From NCBI GenBank assembly GCA_032718475.1, contig JAUCBJ010008192.1, positions 1-49,619 on the forward strand: DNA of 49,619 nucleotides, read 5' to 3'. This DNA comes from Nemertoderma westbladi. Lineage: Eukaryota; Xenacoelomorpha; Nemertodermatida; Nemertodermatidae. The position numbers were made by a program, and so were the translations under genes. The notes under the pieces are model-generated. The model was not told the origin of the DNA and did not search any database. It saw only the letters and a list, made by a program, of their open reading frames with translations. Positions 31,370 through 41,744 of the stretch are shown here, one piece after another (the first letter of the stretch is position 1; each line of letters begins with the position of its first letter).

Positions 31370-31818
31370 ATTGGAACAGGGATAGTATCTCCGTCCTGGT
31401 TGGTAGTTCCTGGCTTGTACTGTACCATACTACTATATTCCATCCACCTTTGTCGTTGATAAAATCCGTAATCTCGTTGATTGATGCCCGGATTTGGCGA
31501 AAGTTTGGGAATGCAATGCCATGTTGTTCATGATCTAAAACGAGTTGCCTGGCTTGGGGGAACCAATGAGACACCTCCAATGTTATATAGTGTCTGGTTG
31601 GAGATGTGTGCATTGTACTTGACACAATGACCCACCCGGCGTAGCATTCTTGTGAATGTGCCATCCAGAGATTTGGTGTCCTCAGCAGTTAGAGCCCAGC
31701 ATGGACTCCCGTAGAGGAGTACTGGAACTACTGCTGCTCTAAATAATCGGACCTTAAGTTTCCGATTAATTCTCGGTGACTTCCAAATCCTGGAAAGCCT
31801 ATTCAAGGCTGCCCCCAT
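31370..31818 (-). pseudogene. LINE C-terminal region after RT
   Basis: This continues the RT ORF in another frame: one extra G in the GGGGG run near 31815 shifts the frame. It contains KLKVRLFRAAVVPVLLYGSPCW and LDGTFTRMLRRV, the thumb-like block found after RT in many non-LTR elements. A second frame change near 31580 follows, after which INEITDFINDKGGW is readable. The usual C-terminal helices are present but the frame is lost twice. Confidence 0.75.
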
Positions 31819-32921
31819 GCCTTTCCCTTACGTATTCGAAGGTCCTCACCTGACTTCCGGATCCATGATCCCAGGTAACAGAAGTCGTCCACATGCTCAA
31901 GCATACCATCCTTTGAGCTTATGCTCATCCGATCAGAGACTTGCTGAGGACTTTCAAAGTTAACTGTCAGAATTTTGGTCTTTCTGGAGTTAATAAAAAG
32001 ACCAACACTAGAAGCAGCATGTTCTAATGAGCTGAGGAGCCGTTGGGCTCCCTCTAATGATTCTGAGAGTACTCCTAAGTCATCAGCAAAGTCTAGATCA
32101 GTTAGGTACTTGGCAGGATTTCCTCGACTTCTGGAGCCAGTAGGTGGAGTTATCATCACCCCATCATCATTATAATGATCTAAGGACATGCGTAGAACAT
32201 AGTCAACCACAATAATGAACAAGAATGGTGCAAGTGTGTCTCCTTGGAGGACGCCCCATAACACTTCAAATGGTTCTGTGTCACCGTCAACAGTAGACAC
32301 AAATGTTGTCGAACCATCATATACTGATCTGATTGCTGCAATAATTTCATCAGGAATCCCATATAATGAAAGTATGCTGAACATACGTGAGCGAGAGACT
32401 GAATCAAAGGCCTTGAAGAAGTCAACAAAGATAACAGCCAGATGCCTGTCTTTCTTTTTTGATAACTCTTCAATTATCCTTCTAAGTGCCAAAATGGGCT
32501 CCATGGTCCCACGACCTTTACGGAACCCATTCTGATTTCCACGGAGCAGTCTCTCAATGGGATCCCTGATGCGATTTAATAGAATCCTATTGTATAGCTT
32601 TGCAGCAATCGAGATCAATGAGATTCCCCGAAAAGAACCATAGAGTGTTAGGTTGCCCTTCTTGGGAACTGGCACCAACTTATTTGTTTTCATTTCTTGT
32701 GGGACTCTTGTTGTTCGGTACATGTCTACTATGATGGGATAGATGAGCTTTAAACACTCAGGTATTTTAAAGACCTCAGGGGGAACACCATCTACTCCAC
32801 TGGCACGATTGGTCTTAATGCTCTTTGCAGCAGCCTTCACTTCTGCAAAGGAGATATCGCCAATGGGAATATCTGGGAGTACAGACTCAGACACTTTTAC
32901 TTCTATAAAGTTATCAGGCAA
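31803..32921 (-). CDS. LINE reverse transcriptase domain
   Basis: 372-codon frame. RT copies the element RNA into DNA at a nicked target. Visible motifs: SGVDGVPPEVF (41-51), VPKKGNLTLYGSFRGISL, motif A with D167 in FVDFFKAFDS (165-174), motif B GVLQGDTLAPFLF (223-235), motif C FADD (278-281), then a palm/thumb region with SRKTKILTVNF and DDFCYLGSWI. All catalytic aspartates are present, so this domain is intact even though the flanking domains are frameshifted. The N-terminus shown is an internal start; coding homology continues upstream through the duplicated 305-bp segment. Confidence 0.9.
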   Translation of the reverse strand: MPDNFIEVKVSESVLPDIPIGDISFAEVKAAAKSIKTNRASGVDGVPPEVFKIPECLKLIYPIIVDMYRTTRVPQEMKTNKLVPVPKKGNLTLYGSFRGISLISIAAKLYNRILLNRIRDPIERLLRGNQNGFRKGRGTMEPILALRRIIEELSKKKDRHLAVIFVDFFKAFDSVSRSRMFSILSLYGIPDEIIAAIRSVYDGSTTFVSTVDGDTEPFEVLWGVLQGDTLAPFLFIIVVDYVLRMSLDHYNDDGVMITPPTGSRSRGNPAKYLTDLDFADDLGVLSESLEGAQRLLSSLEHAASSVGLFINSRKTKILTVNFESPQQVSDRMSISSKDGMLEHVDDFCYLGSWIRKSGEDLRIRKGKAWGQP

Positions 32922-33476
32922 TACCCTGTCATTATTGAGGAGCTTTTCAAAGTGGGCTTTCCAACCATTGAGGCGATCGGCTGGTGATTCAGCCTTAACC
33001 TTGGTGGTTGGTTGGCTTTTCCGCCCAGTAAGCAGATTGATCGATTTCCATGCCTGGGATGATTGCCTGCTGTCGTCAGCATCATTGATGGCATCATCTT
33101 GTTGGTTTATTAGCTCCTGTAGATTAGCAGAGTACTGCCTGTTCAGGGACCTAGATGCAGCCTTAACTGGGGAATATCTGGGAGTACAGACTCAGACACT
33201 TTTACTTCTATAAAGTTATCAGGCAATACCCTGTCAATATTGAGGAGCTTTTCAAAGTGGGCTTTCCAACCATTGAGGCGATCGGATGGTGATTCAGCCT
33301 TAACCTTGGTGGTTGGTTGGCTTTTCCACCCAGTAAGCAGATTGATCGATTTCCATGCCTGGGATGATTGCCTGCTGTCGTCAGCATCATTGATGGCATC
33401 ATCCTGTTGGTTTATTAGCTCCTGTAGATTAGCAGAGTACTGCCTGTTCAGGGACCTAGATGCAGCCTTAACTTGG
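32866..33476. repeat. 305-bp tandem duplication inside LINE copy 2
   Basis: GGAATATCTGGGAGTACAGA occurs at 32866 and 33171, and about 300 bp downstream of each match nearly exactly. The LINE copy at 1-1495 has this segment once, so the duplication is specific to this copy. It breaks the link between endonuclease and RT. Confidence 0.93.
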
Positions 33477-34326
33477 CTGCTGTAGTCTGTTTGAGCCGGG
33501 ACTCTTTCTGCGCCTTATTAAGGTCATTTCGGCACTTCTGAATTTTGTTGTCAGTCCAGGGGGCCCTTTTCCTGTTTCGAGGGTATACAGGAACTGTTTC
33601 TGCAGCTGCTAACTTAACTGCTTCTGTAAAGGCAGTATAGCCCTCACAGTGATCTGCCGCCTCAGAGGCAAGAGCCTCATACCTGTTGCTCAGCTGTAGT
33701 GTGAAGCTGGATCTCACACTTGGCTGTTGCAACAGAGAGGACCAGTCATGCCGCGGCAAGGCAGATTTCATTGTTCTGCTAGCACGCAGACTAAGTCTTA
33801 CCTTGGCCACAATAAGGCGGTGATCACTGGAGAAGGGTCGAAGTGTAAATGCATTACAGTCTTGTATAGAGCTCCTGTATTTCCTACGAAACAGAATATG
33901 GTCTATCTGGGACTTGTGACCACTGGGTCCACTATGAGTCCATAGCTTTCCAGTTCGCTTCTTGAACTGGGTTCCAGCCGAAAACAATCCATTTCCAGAG
34001 ATAAAATCCTGAAGATGGACAGAATTTCGGTTAACACTATTGCTATAGACCCAGGGCGATGTAGGTGATTGATGCAGACTTGCATTAAAGTCTCCCAGGA
34101 ATGTTAAGAATGCATGCTGATCCACTCCATCAGTAGCTGCTTGTAGATTGTGGTAGAAATTTTCCACCTCCTCTACAGGGGCAACACTAGTTGGAGAGTA
34201 GCACACAATCAGAACCACCTTAGGAAACTTCTTAGCCAGTCTTCCAGAACATGAGAAGTGGCAACGGATGATGCGGTTAGAGATTTGGTCTATTTTGTCC
34301 AATTCATCAATAGACCAATTCCACAA
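33448..34326 (-). pseudogene. LINE AP-type endonuclease, main part
   Basis: APE-type endonuclease domains nick the target to prime reverse transcription. Visible motifs: GDFNA (78-82), the SQIDHIL block (139-145) and SSDHRLIV (166-173), with catalytic D and H present. A linker rich in charged residues follows (RNRKRAPWTDNKIQKCRNDL), leading to the RT. The N-terminal part of the same domain lies in another frame at 34290-34907; the frames switch at about 34305-34315. Confidence 0.85.
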
Positions 34327-34907
34327 TTGCCACTATCATCTGCTGACGCGAGGACGAGTCGCCAATCGCCCCCCATGTCCTTAATCAGAACCTCATCAGT
34401 CTGTCCAGTCTGCATTCGGTGCTCTTGAACACCCACTGCGCTAAGAGAAAGCTTATCTGCCAAGGCAGTCAGCTCACCTTGTCGCATTGGGGACCCGAGT
34501 GTTAGGGTGTTTACTGAGGCTAGTCTTGTGACTTGCCTCAGATTCACCAATGGCTTTGTTGGTCGGGGTGGAACATGAGAGTAACCTCCAACTCCAGAAC
34601 CCCTCTCCCCATCACAATCTGGCCTTCCTGGTGACCCAGGGTTTGGGCCAGAAAGGTCATCAGGAAAGGGACTCAAAGAATTGTTGGCTGCTCTCTCTCC
34701 AGTAGGGGGTGAGACAGGCAGCCGGTCAGGAGTTAACTGACGCCTGTGAGGCCGATTGTGTCCGGTAATTCCACTGGCCTCTAGTGGCCGGACCTCCGCA
34801 TTGCTAATGTAATCCATAGTGGGGGTTGGGGGGTGCTTTTTTGCCGAGTCAGCTCTCGGGGCAAATACCACACCCTGGTTTGCCATTCCACAGGGTGGGT
34901 GTCGCAA
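34290..34907 (-). pseudogene. LINE ORF N-terminus: proline-rich leader and start of endonuclease
   Basis: ATG-started frame with a proline/arginine-rich leader of about 115 residues. It continues as LRQVTRLASVNTLTLG, GVQEHRM and WRLVLASADDSGNCGIGLLM, the first strands of the APE fold including the conserved E in VQEHRM. A frameshift near 34310 separates it from the rest of the endonuclease. The first 148 bp of this window is a displaced, inverted copy of its 5' portion. Confidence 0.8.
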
Positions 34908-35312
34908 TGGAGTCAGATATGAGGCCCATCACCCATATCTACTCTGGCGCACATGACCCACCATTGGCTGTTGCAGCTCATCTGCTGGGTCATGTGCCCT
35001 GTACCCTTGCTGCCAGGTGCAGGTTTGCAGTGAAGTGCTCTCAGAGTGGACATGAGAACACTCTACTCCTGACCAGCCATTGGTAGATTACCATCTGCCT
35101 GGTCAGGCCATATACCCCTGCAGCCAAGTATATGGGTCCTTAATCCAGGACCAAGGGTGTCCTTATCCCAGAACGAAGGGGGTCCTAGTTACAGGACCAG
35201 ATTTGCCCTAGTAAGAGGGTCTATGCAGCTACAGGTGGCACCTCCTTTATGCTGCATGGAGGTGGCAAGTTTTCTTGATCAATGACCTAGAATACCTGAC
35301 CTGACCTGAATT
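34908..35312 (-). other. LINE 5' untranslated region
   Basis: GC-richer than the surroundings. The minus strand starts with a GGTCAGGTCAGGT repeat and leads to the endonuclease ATG. It probably carries the internal promoter of the element. Confidence 0.55.
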
Positions 35313-35807
35313 ATCTCACCAGTGTGTGTAATAGCGAAACACGGACTATAATAAACGTAGGCCTACCCCTAATATTACAGTAGTTAATCAAAATTTGATT
35401 ATTATTTTCAATCACCCGGTCAATAAAAATATGATTGAAGCTGTTTCTAGGTAGTTTCGTTACCAAATTGTGTTGTATAAAAATATATTGCGGCATGGCA
35501 GTAGGGTGAAATATATTTGGATATTCGAAGGAAATCGCATGGGTCACATCACGTACATTACTTGGCCTTGTCATGTACTTTACTTTGTTTTACATCAAAT
35601 CCCCCCTGAATAGCAATAGGTTTGAAATGTCAATAAAGGCTGTTTTGTAAACAGCAATATTACCTCTTGGCTGCTGTGAAATCATGTATTACCTCAAGGT
35701 TCGCTACAAACATTAAAATAGAAATAACGTGCCTTGGATGTTTAGTGAGGGTTTTTGTCTGCCAATTGTGATGCTTTCTTTAATTAGAAGGTCGTAATTT
35801 CTTTCTA
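35313..35807. other. No recognised feature
   Basis: AT-rich flank of the LINE. Confidence 0.4.
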
Positions 35808-35970
35808 CGGCGGGTTGTTGAACAGGTGGAACTACGCCGGGTTGCTGAATAGGTGGAACTACAGCGGGTTGTTGAACGGGTGGGACTATGGAGGGATGTG
35901 GAGCAGGTGGAACTACGGCAGTTTGATCAACAGGTGGAACTATGGCGGGTTGTTGAACAGGTGGAACTAT
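35808..35970 (-). repeat. Coding-type minisatellite, 27-bp unit, six copies
   Basis: On the minus strand it reads as repeats of nine residues (VVPPVQQPA and variants). Both strands are open. A proline/glutamine linker in a former coding exon is possible, but no gene can be delimited. Confidence 0.8.
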
Positions 35971-36104
35971 TATCATGAAACTCAATCATTGAGTTTACCT
36001 CCTTCTCCTGTCTCTCTAGGGATGACCAAAGGGTGATAGTTTTGCGGAAGTTCTTGATAGCCTCTCTGGCCAAGGAGATCTTGGATCGTAGGTGAGATGA
36101 TATT

Positions 36105-36884
36105 TCATCTACACCAGTTGATCCACTTCAGGTGGCCATCGAAACTTTCACCCTTTATGCCACATTTCTCATGCTCCTCTACCATCACCAACTTCAACTG
36201 CCCAATATCACAGACTGACAGTTCTACAAAACCCTGCTCAATGGTGCCCAACTGCCTCTGAACCTGGAATGCAATAGTAGCAACCGTGTTGAGGTTTTGC
36301 TTGACATATTTTTGACTGTTACGTTGATCCTCCTCCATGGAGTCCTTCTTTTTCTGGAGAACCTGTACATGGGTCGGGTCAAACCTTAGGTCAAAATCAT
36401 GTATTGCAAGCTTGCCCTTAACCGATTGCGCACCCCAGTCATAGCCAGTTGTAACACCCTTCCCAACCACCTCTTCACAATCACTATCATCATCAATAAC
36501 TCTGGGGCGTTTAGTAGGTGGTATGATCTCTCCTTCACTATTAGCATCATCTGAGGAAAAACAAAAACTCAAGTTCCTCCTACAACCTTTATCCTTAAGG
36601 ACAGAGGCGCACCTTGCAAGGATGACTGAACAAGGGGTAGTAGGGGAAGGCAAGTTTATCATTGAAGGTGATGCTGAAAGTGAAGGAAGATCTACAGCAA
36701 TCTGCCCCTCATTAAGGTCTCCGTTGCCAATACCAGTGGGGCTGGTTGCAGTCGCAGTACTGGTAATAGTCTGACTAGGCCTACAACTTGCAGCATAACC
36801 ACTATTAGTGGAACTAGTAGTGCCCAAGCTAGTGGCACTAACAGTGGTACTGATTGGCACACTAGATGGAGCTAGAAGTACCAC
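36105..36884 (-). CDS. Unrecognised ORF, nuclear-protein-like composition
   Basis: Open frame of about 260 codons without an early ATG. A possible splice acceptor (TTTTGGTAG) lies just upstream, so it may be an exon. The first third is serine/threonine-rich and low complexity. The middle has an acidic patch and a basic PPTKRPRV that resembles a nuclear localisation signal, then DDDSDCEEVVG. The last third is helix-rich (LQKKKDSMEEDQRNSQKYV) with QRQLGTIEQGF. It lies downstream of the zinc-finger ORF at 37002-37364 on the same strand; the two may be parts of one gene or of an unidentified mobile element. No catalytic motif seen. Confidence 0.45.
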   Translation of the reverse strand: MVLLAPSSVPISTTVSATSLGTTSSTNSGYAASCRPSQTITSTATATSPTGIGNGDLNEGQIAVDLPSLSASPSMINLPSPTTPCSVILARCASVLKDKGCRRNLSFCFSSDDANSEGEIIPPTKRPRVIDDDSDCEEVVGKGVTTGYDWGAQSVKGKLAIHDFDLRFDPTHVQVLQKKKDSMEEDQRNSQKYVKQNLNTVATIAFQVQRQLGTIEQGFVELSVCDIGQLKLVMVEEHEKCGIKGESFDGHLKWINWCR

Positions 36885-37001
36885 AAATATCAGCTACCAA
36901 AACCCCAGCACAAGCAACGGAGCCTCTGATACCACTAACCGCCTGACTTCCTACATTTCTATATTTTATAAAGTCATTGCCTCTTAATAATATAACTTTG
37001 T

Positions 37002-37364
37002 TTAGCCCTTATCAACTTTTTTACCTAGCCGCGAAATAACCCAATCAGACAATACTTCAGCCCCCTCCCCAACATTGTTTGCACCCATAATTTGCCTAGC
37101 TACTGTATAAATAGAATCTTCTAGAATATTGATGACCTTTGTACATTTAGATTGGGACCATGCTTCTTTAAATTCTTGCATTCGTAGTTTGGATTCTTCC
37201 TTACTTAAATTATGAACTTTCTGAAGATGTGTAGGGAGGTACTTCTGTGGCCTAGGGGGATTGCAGATAGTGCAGTCGTATATATAGCGAATTGGTTTCG
37301 AAGGAATAACTTTGGAGGGTCCAGTGCCAGTTGGGGCAGAATCATCGGAATCAGAATGAGACAT
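37002..37364 (-). CDS. Small C2H2-like zinc-finger protein, 120 aa
   Basis: The ATG is at 37362-37364 and the stop is TAA-adjacent at 37002. The N-terminus is acidic and serine-rich (MSHSDSDDSAP). A C2H2-like finger follows: YDCTICNPP, then PTHLQKVH (residues 31-52). The rest is helical, with KEESKLRMQEFKEAW. Such fingers bind nucleic acid. The protein sits between the PLE reverse transcriptase (37410 on) and the ORF at 36105, all on the minus strand. Whether it belongs to a mobile element or to the host is open; I recognise no named family. Confidence 0.55.
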   Translation of the reverse strand: MSHSDSDDSAPTGTGPSKVIPSKPIRYIYDCTICNPPRPQKYLPTHLQKVHNLSKEESKLRMQEFKEAWSQSKCTKVINILEDSIYTVARQIMGANNVGEGAEVLSDWVISRLGKKVDKG

Positions 37365-37409
37365 ATTAGTTAAGAAAGAGTGGAGAGTGAAAAAAGCCTA
37401 TTCCTAAAC

Positions 37410-39085
37410 CTATTCTAAAAACATATTCCAGGTAGGTAGGGTAGGGGTGGGGTAGGGATGGGGGGGGGGGGGTGTGTATAACGAGCCCTTCTGGTGCCCA
37501 GGGGAATGGAGCGGAAATAGCCCCACCCCACACCACCCCTCATTGAACCTCACCACCCCATTCATTAACTCAGTCTGTGTGTCATTTCGGGCTTGGGTGG
37601 AGGAACATATTCTATTTGTTCGGTAGAATAAACCCGAACAAACACCTTGTTTTATACGAGGGTGGTGGTTTGATGCAAAGTTTAGATATCTGTTTGAGTG
37701 AGTCGGTTTATGATATGCAGTAGTTAGAAATTTTTTATTATTCAGTGTTACTAGTACGTCCAAAAACGGCAATGATCCTTGCGAGTTCTGGGTTTCTACC
37801 GTAAAAGTGATATTCGTGTGGAGATTATTTAGATTGTTTAGTAATGTGTCTACCTTATTTCTATTTACTACGCACCAAGTGTCATCTACATATCTATACC
37901 AATTTAAGGGCAATAATTCTTTTTGTCTTGCAGTGTGTTCTAATTTGTACATAAACATGCAACTTAACACTGGGGATACTGGGTTGCCCATAGGTAACCC
38001 TTTACTTTGGCGATAAAATGAGTCATTATATTGGAATGCCGTCTGATCTAGGACTAAGGTCAATAGTGACTTAAAGGCGTCACTTGAGATACTAGTTCTT
38101 TCCTGAAAGTCACAGTCAGCACGTATAACTTCCATTACTACATCTAATGCTTCCCATTTTGGGATGTTCCCAAACATATTTACTATGTCAAAACTGACTT
38201 GTATGTCATCGGGTTCTACTGTAGTTGTCTGAAGTTTATCCGTGAAATCCGAGGAATTTTTAATGTAAGAGTCCCCAAATGATAGGTAGTGGGATAAAAT
38301 ACCCGCTACAAATGACGCTACATTACCAGTAGGGGCGTTAGAATAAGCTACAATGTTCCGTAGGGGGATCCCTTCTTTATGGATCTTTGGGTTTCCATAG
38401 GTGTATGGTAATTGCGAGTGGTGACTGTTTAGTCGCGTACGTAATTTATGGGTAATAGCACCAGAGTCAACCAAACACTTAAGAGTAGAATTTACTGCTC
38501 TTTGATATTTTGAGTTAGGGTTTGAGGATAGTAATTCAAACTGGGCTGTGTCATTTAATATTGAAAACATTTTGTCGTTGTAATCTGCTTTGTTCATAAC
38601 TACAGTTTTATTTCCTTTGTCTGCTGGGCGGATTATAATTGTGCTGTCTGTTCTTAGGTCCTCCATGGCCTCCCATTCAGATTGGGTTAAATTTGATACA
38701 ACTGGTTTACCTCTATTACCTTCTACTAATGCTAATGCTTCGTGTCTAAACGAAGCTCCCTTGGTTCCACCTAACTTCTTGGCACCTAACTCTATTGATA
38801 CAATAAAAGCTGTTTCATCTAATGACTTAGGTGTGGGTTCAAAATTGAGCCCCAAGCTTAAAACTTTAAGTTCAACTGCAGAGAGGGTTCTATCGCTAAG
38901 GTTTACTACTGTATTTGATACCGTAGTCTTGGAGGTGGGGCTATTTTTATTATGTGATTTAGTTCGCAACCACTGTAGTTTTTTATTGATTCTGGCTAAA
39001 TTTTTGTTGTAAATTCCGTCATAATAACTGTTAATGAATTTATCTACCTCCGCCTTGGAAATTGCATCTATGTACCAAACTTCTT
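37410..39085 (-). CDS. Penelope-like element reverse transcriptase (C-terminal part of split ORF)
   Basis: 566-codon open frame up to 39110, of which the part to about 39085 is PLE. Family blocks in order: LSDRTLSAVELKVLSLGLNF (71-90), IRPADKGNKTVVM (160-172), YGNPKIHKEG (238-247), motif A with D308 in SFDIVNMFGNIP, motif B KGLPMGNPVSP (370-380), motif C YRYVDD (405-410), LPFLDVLV and YHKPTHSNRYL (466-476). All RT aspartates are intact. After about residue 512 the similarity ends and a proline-rich tail reads through a C-run. The GIY-YIG endonuclease typical of most animal PLEs is absent, so the element is 3'-truncated or of an endonuclease-less type. The N-terminal domain lies at 40985-41740, beyond an inserted LINE. 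Confidence 0.92.
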
Positions 39086-40325
39086 CAAAATTTTGTGTGG
39101 TATTCGACAAGGAGCCCCCTCCAGCCCCATTCTGTTTATTGTATATACAATAGGTTTGATCGGGCTATTCAACAAATTTGCATGGGAAGAAACTATCCAC
39201 AAACTACACCTGGTCATTCATGCTGACGACACTCTTGTCCTAGCAACCAGCCGAACACTTGCCGAAGTAAAATTGGAAACACTGGAAAAATATTGTTTAG
39301 AAAACTTCATCACACTAAATCCCACCAAATGTAGCTATATCTGCATCAATTCTGGTGAAAGTCACCACAAGCCACTTACTTTGAGTCACGGAAGTATAAA
39401 TCATTCGAACTCTGAAATTTACCTCGGTTCGTCACTAAATTCATCCGGAAAGATTAAAGATATGTTTTTGGAAGACTTAAAAAACAGACAAAAGCACTTT
39501 ATTAAGTTTTATGCATTTTTGAGAGAAAATATAAATGCACCCCTCCGTGTGAAGGAAAAGGTGCTGGATGCGTGCCTTATCAATGGTATTTTATACAATT
39601 GCGAGGGTTGGCACAGCGTTAACACTTCGAAACTAGAAGTTCAATATCGACGAGTTTTAAAGACAATGCTTGGAGTGAAACTGTCCACACCAAACGAAAT
39701 ACCATATATCGAACTCGGTCGCCCACTTTTGACTGACATCATAAAGTCGCGAACTACAAATTTAATTAAACGTATTCTATCACAAGATTACCCAGATCAG
39801 AATTCACCACTGTTATTAATTCTAAACTCAAGCGAAGCGAACTACTCCCTCAAAGCATGTCTGACCTCCGACAGCCCAGAAATTATATTGGAGAAATCCC
39901 TCTCAACACTGAAAAACGCCGTAATTAGGAAAGCAGCCCTAGGAAAGAGTCGTTATGTGACTTATTTGACCATTAACCCTGATCTCAAACGCCCACAGGC
40001 ATATAACGGGATCTACTCCAACCCGGACATCCACTCATTTGCTCGTATTCGCACCAGTTCCCACGAACTCGCAATAGAAAAGGGACGGTATAACTGCACA
40101 CCACTAGATCAACGTACTTGCATATGTGGCGTCATTGAGGACGAGGAACACGTCACACTAAAATGCAAACTGTACAACTCACTGAGAGACCAATTTATCG
40201 ACAATCCCGCATCGGTTGACTCTCTGACCGACCTACTTGATCTACCGAACGCCCCATGTTATATATCCCAACTATTCCAGACAAGAAAGACTATTATTAA
40301 TGAGCGACGGCAGGCTAACCCCTAA
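39086..40325 (+). pseudogene. LINE reverse transcriptase C-terminal part, 5'-truncated
   Basis: About 410 codons remain. They begin at motif B (CGIRQGAPSSPILF), then motif C ADD (44-46 counting from that block), then thumb and connection helices (FYAFLRENINAPLRVKEKV). Near the C-terminus is a cysteine/histidine group, CICGVIEDEEHVTLKC, of the C-x-C...H-x4-C type seen in several non-LTR lineages. The fingers, motif A and any endonuclease are missing. The remainder has no stop, suggesting a fairly young insertion. The family differs from the LINE copies at 1 and 31.3 kb. Confidence 0.88.
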
Positions 40326-40984
40326 GAAACTATATATTATATTACCGTATCTATTTATTATTATTTACTATATTAGTAACAAAACAATTCAATATTAACT
40401 ATATTTATATATTAACTATTTATTACATAAAATTATATTATATATTAGTAACACTATCTATTTATTATTATATATTAAATACATTACGTTCGATTAGACC
40501 TACCCTATATAATACATCTTTAATATACAATATTATTATTATTATATTATAATGCGCACAGTACTGCATATTTATAGGTCATGCATTCGACAGGTCATTC
40601 AAGCGATATAATCTTACATCCACTTTATACATTCAGCCATTATATTTACTTTAATTACGAAATTTATACACCCGTTTTTATATATCCAGTCACTATATTT
40701 TGCTTTAAATTCTTAGTTCTTTTTTACATTCGTATTTATATTTATATTTTTCAGTAATTCACTATACATTCACAAAACTAATAAATCCGTTTTATATATT
40801 CAGTTACTATATTTGCTTCAAATACTATTATCTTCGATCGGACTACTACATTTATAAAGTATTATTTTCGTGCAATTTGCTTAACATACTACTGTAAATT
40901 TGTAAATCATCTGTAAACAATTTCTCTGTGCAATTATTATTCTACATAGTAGTCGATAATATACATACATACATACATACCCAG
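40326..40984 (+). other. 3' untranslated region and tail of the inserted LINE
   Basis: Very AT-rich with repeats of TATATTAGTAACA and TTATATATTA, ending in (ACAT)n. No ORF. Confidence 0.6.
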
Positions 40985-41740
40985 AACCACTTTTCAAGGC
41001 CATATTAATTCCCCACAAACGTTTTTCTAACACTTCTAACTCAAGTTTACACTCTATTATGCCTGATTTAACGTATTCCATTTCCGCACGCTTACTAAAT
41101 TTACTGCTCATATTACGTGGTGGTTGCACACGTAAACTTTGTGGTGTAAGACTTTCGTCATAACATGTAGATAGAAACAATTTATTACATCTAAGTAAAC
41201 TTAATTTCTTAGTGAGATTTAAATATGTAGATATTAAGGTAGTGGTACGGCCAGAAAAATTGACTTCAATGTATTGTAACATACACGTTATTCCAGAAAA
41301 TGGGAATTTGCTAACGTTCTCTTCGTCTGTTTTTTGTGTGTCATCATCTAGTGTGACACTGTCCATCAAAACCAAAAGGTTGGGGTTACTCTTATCGGTG
41401 TGATGTGGTGTGCTATTACTAGGTAACCTACATTGACTTAATCTCCTAGACTCTACAGTTAATCCCTTAAATTCAATATTTTGACCCTCGAAATAATCAT
41501 CATAAATTGCACTAAAAACAGGAAGTTGGCTACTTTGATTCACCTGGAGGCAGGGCTGTTCATCTACACCAACAGGCCTCAAAGTGTCTTGAGGACTGCG
41601 AAAAAATGACAAAGATTCAAAGGTTGTGGGTGTTGGTTTACCGTTAAAATAATCACCCCCGATGTCATGTTCTTCAGATGTTGGAGTAACCTTCCTAAAA
41701 CCTGTGTTTAAACCCGACCCAGTAGGCGAAATCATCATAC
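40985..41740 (-). CDS. Penelope-like element N-terminal domain (split ORF)
   Basis: Part of a 423-codon frame (40881-42152); the last residues read through the LINE tail and are not original. The stretch TYLNLTKKLSLLRCNKLFLSTC followed by LTPQSLRV matches in layout the region before the RT of PLEs (helix, FL..C, then P..LR). It is followed by a charged helix (ELEVLEKRLWG) that should lead into the RT at 39085. Upstream is a less conserved acidic stretch, then the 120-bp repeats. The insertion of a LINE between this part and the RT disables the gene. Confidence 0.7.
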
Positions 41741-41744
41741 TTCG

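Larger units (their letters stand above)
31301..35312 (-). mobile_element. LINE copy 2, near full length, frameshifted
   Basis: A minus-strand non-LTR element: 5' region (34910-35312), endonuclease (33448-34907 in two frames), reverse transcriptase (31803-32921) and C-terminal region (31370-31818). The right boundary at about 35312 is set by GGTCAGGTCAGGT (minus strand), the kind of short repeat that often starts LINE transcripts. The left boundary is uncertain. It shares most of its body with the copy at 1-1495. Confidence 0.88.
39086..40984 (+). mobile_element. 5'-truncated LINE inserted in the PLE
   Basis: A plus-strand non-LTR fragment starts within RT motif B, runs through the end of its ORF at 40325, an AT-rich 3' region, and an (ACAT)n tail at about 40963-40982. 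5' truncation plus a simple-repeat tail is the normal result of LINE insertion. I could not find a convincing target duplication at the two ends. Confidence 0.8.

Noticed and set aside
31265-31459. Glycine-rich plus-strand ORF
   Set aside because: It lies antisense to the LINE 3' end and starts in a GGA/GGT simple repeat.
39060-40990. A clear target duplication around the LINE inserted in the PLE
   Set aside because: I compared the flanks near 39075-39095 and 40980-41005; resemblance is too weak to claim a duplication.
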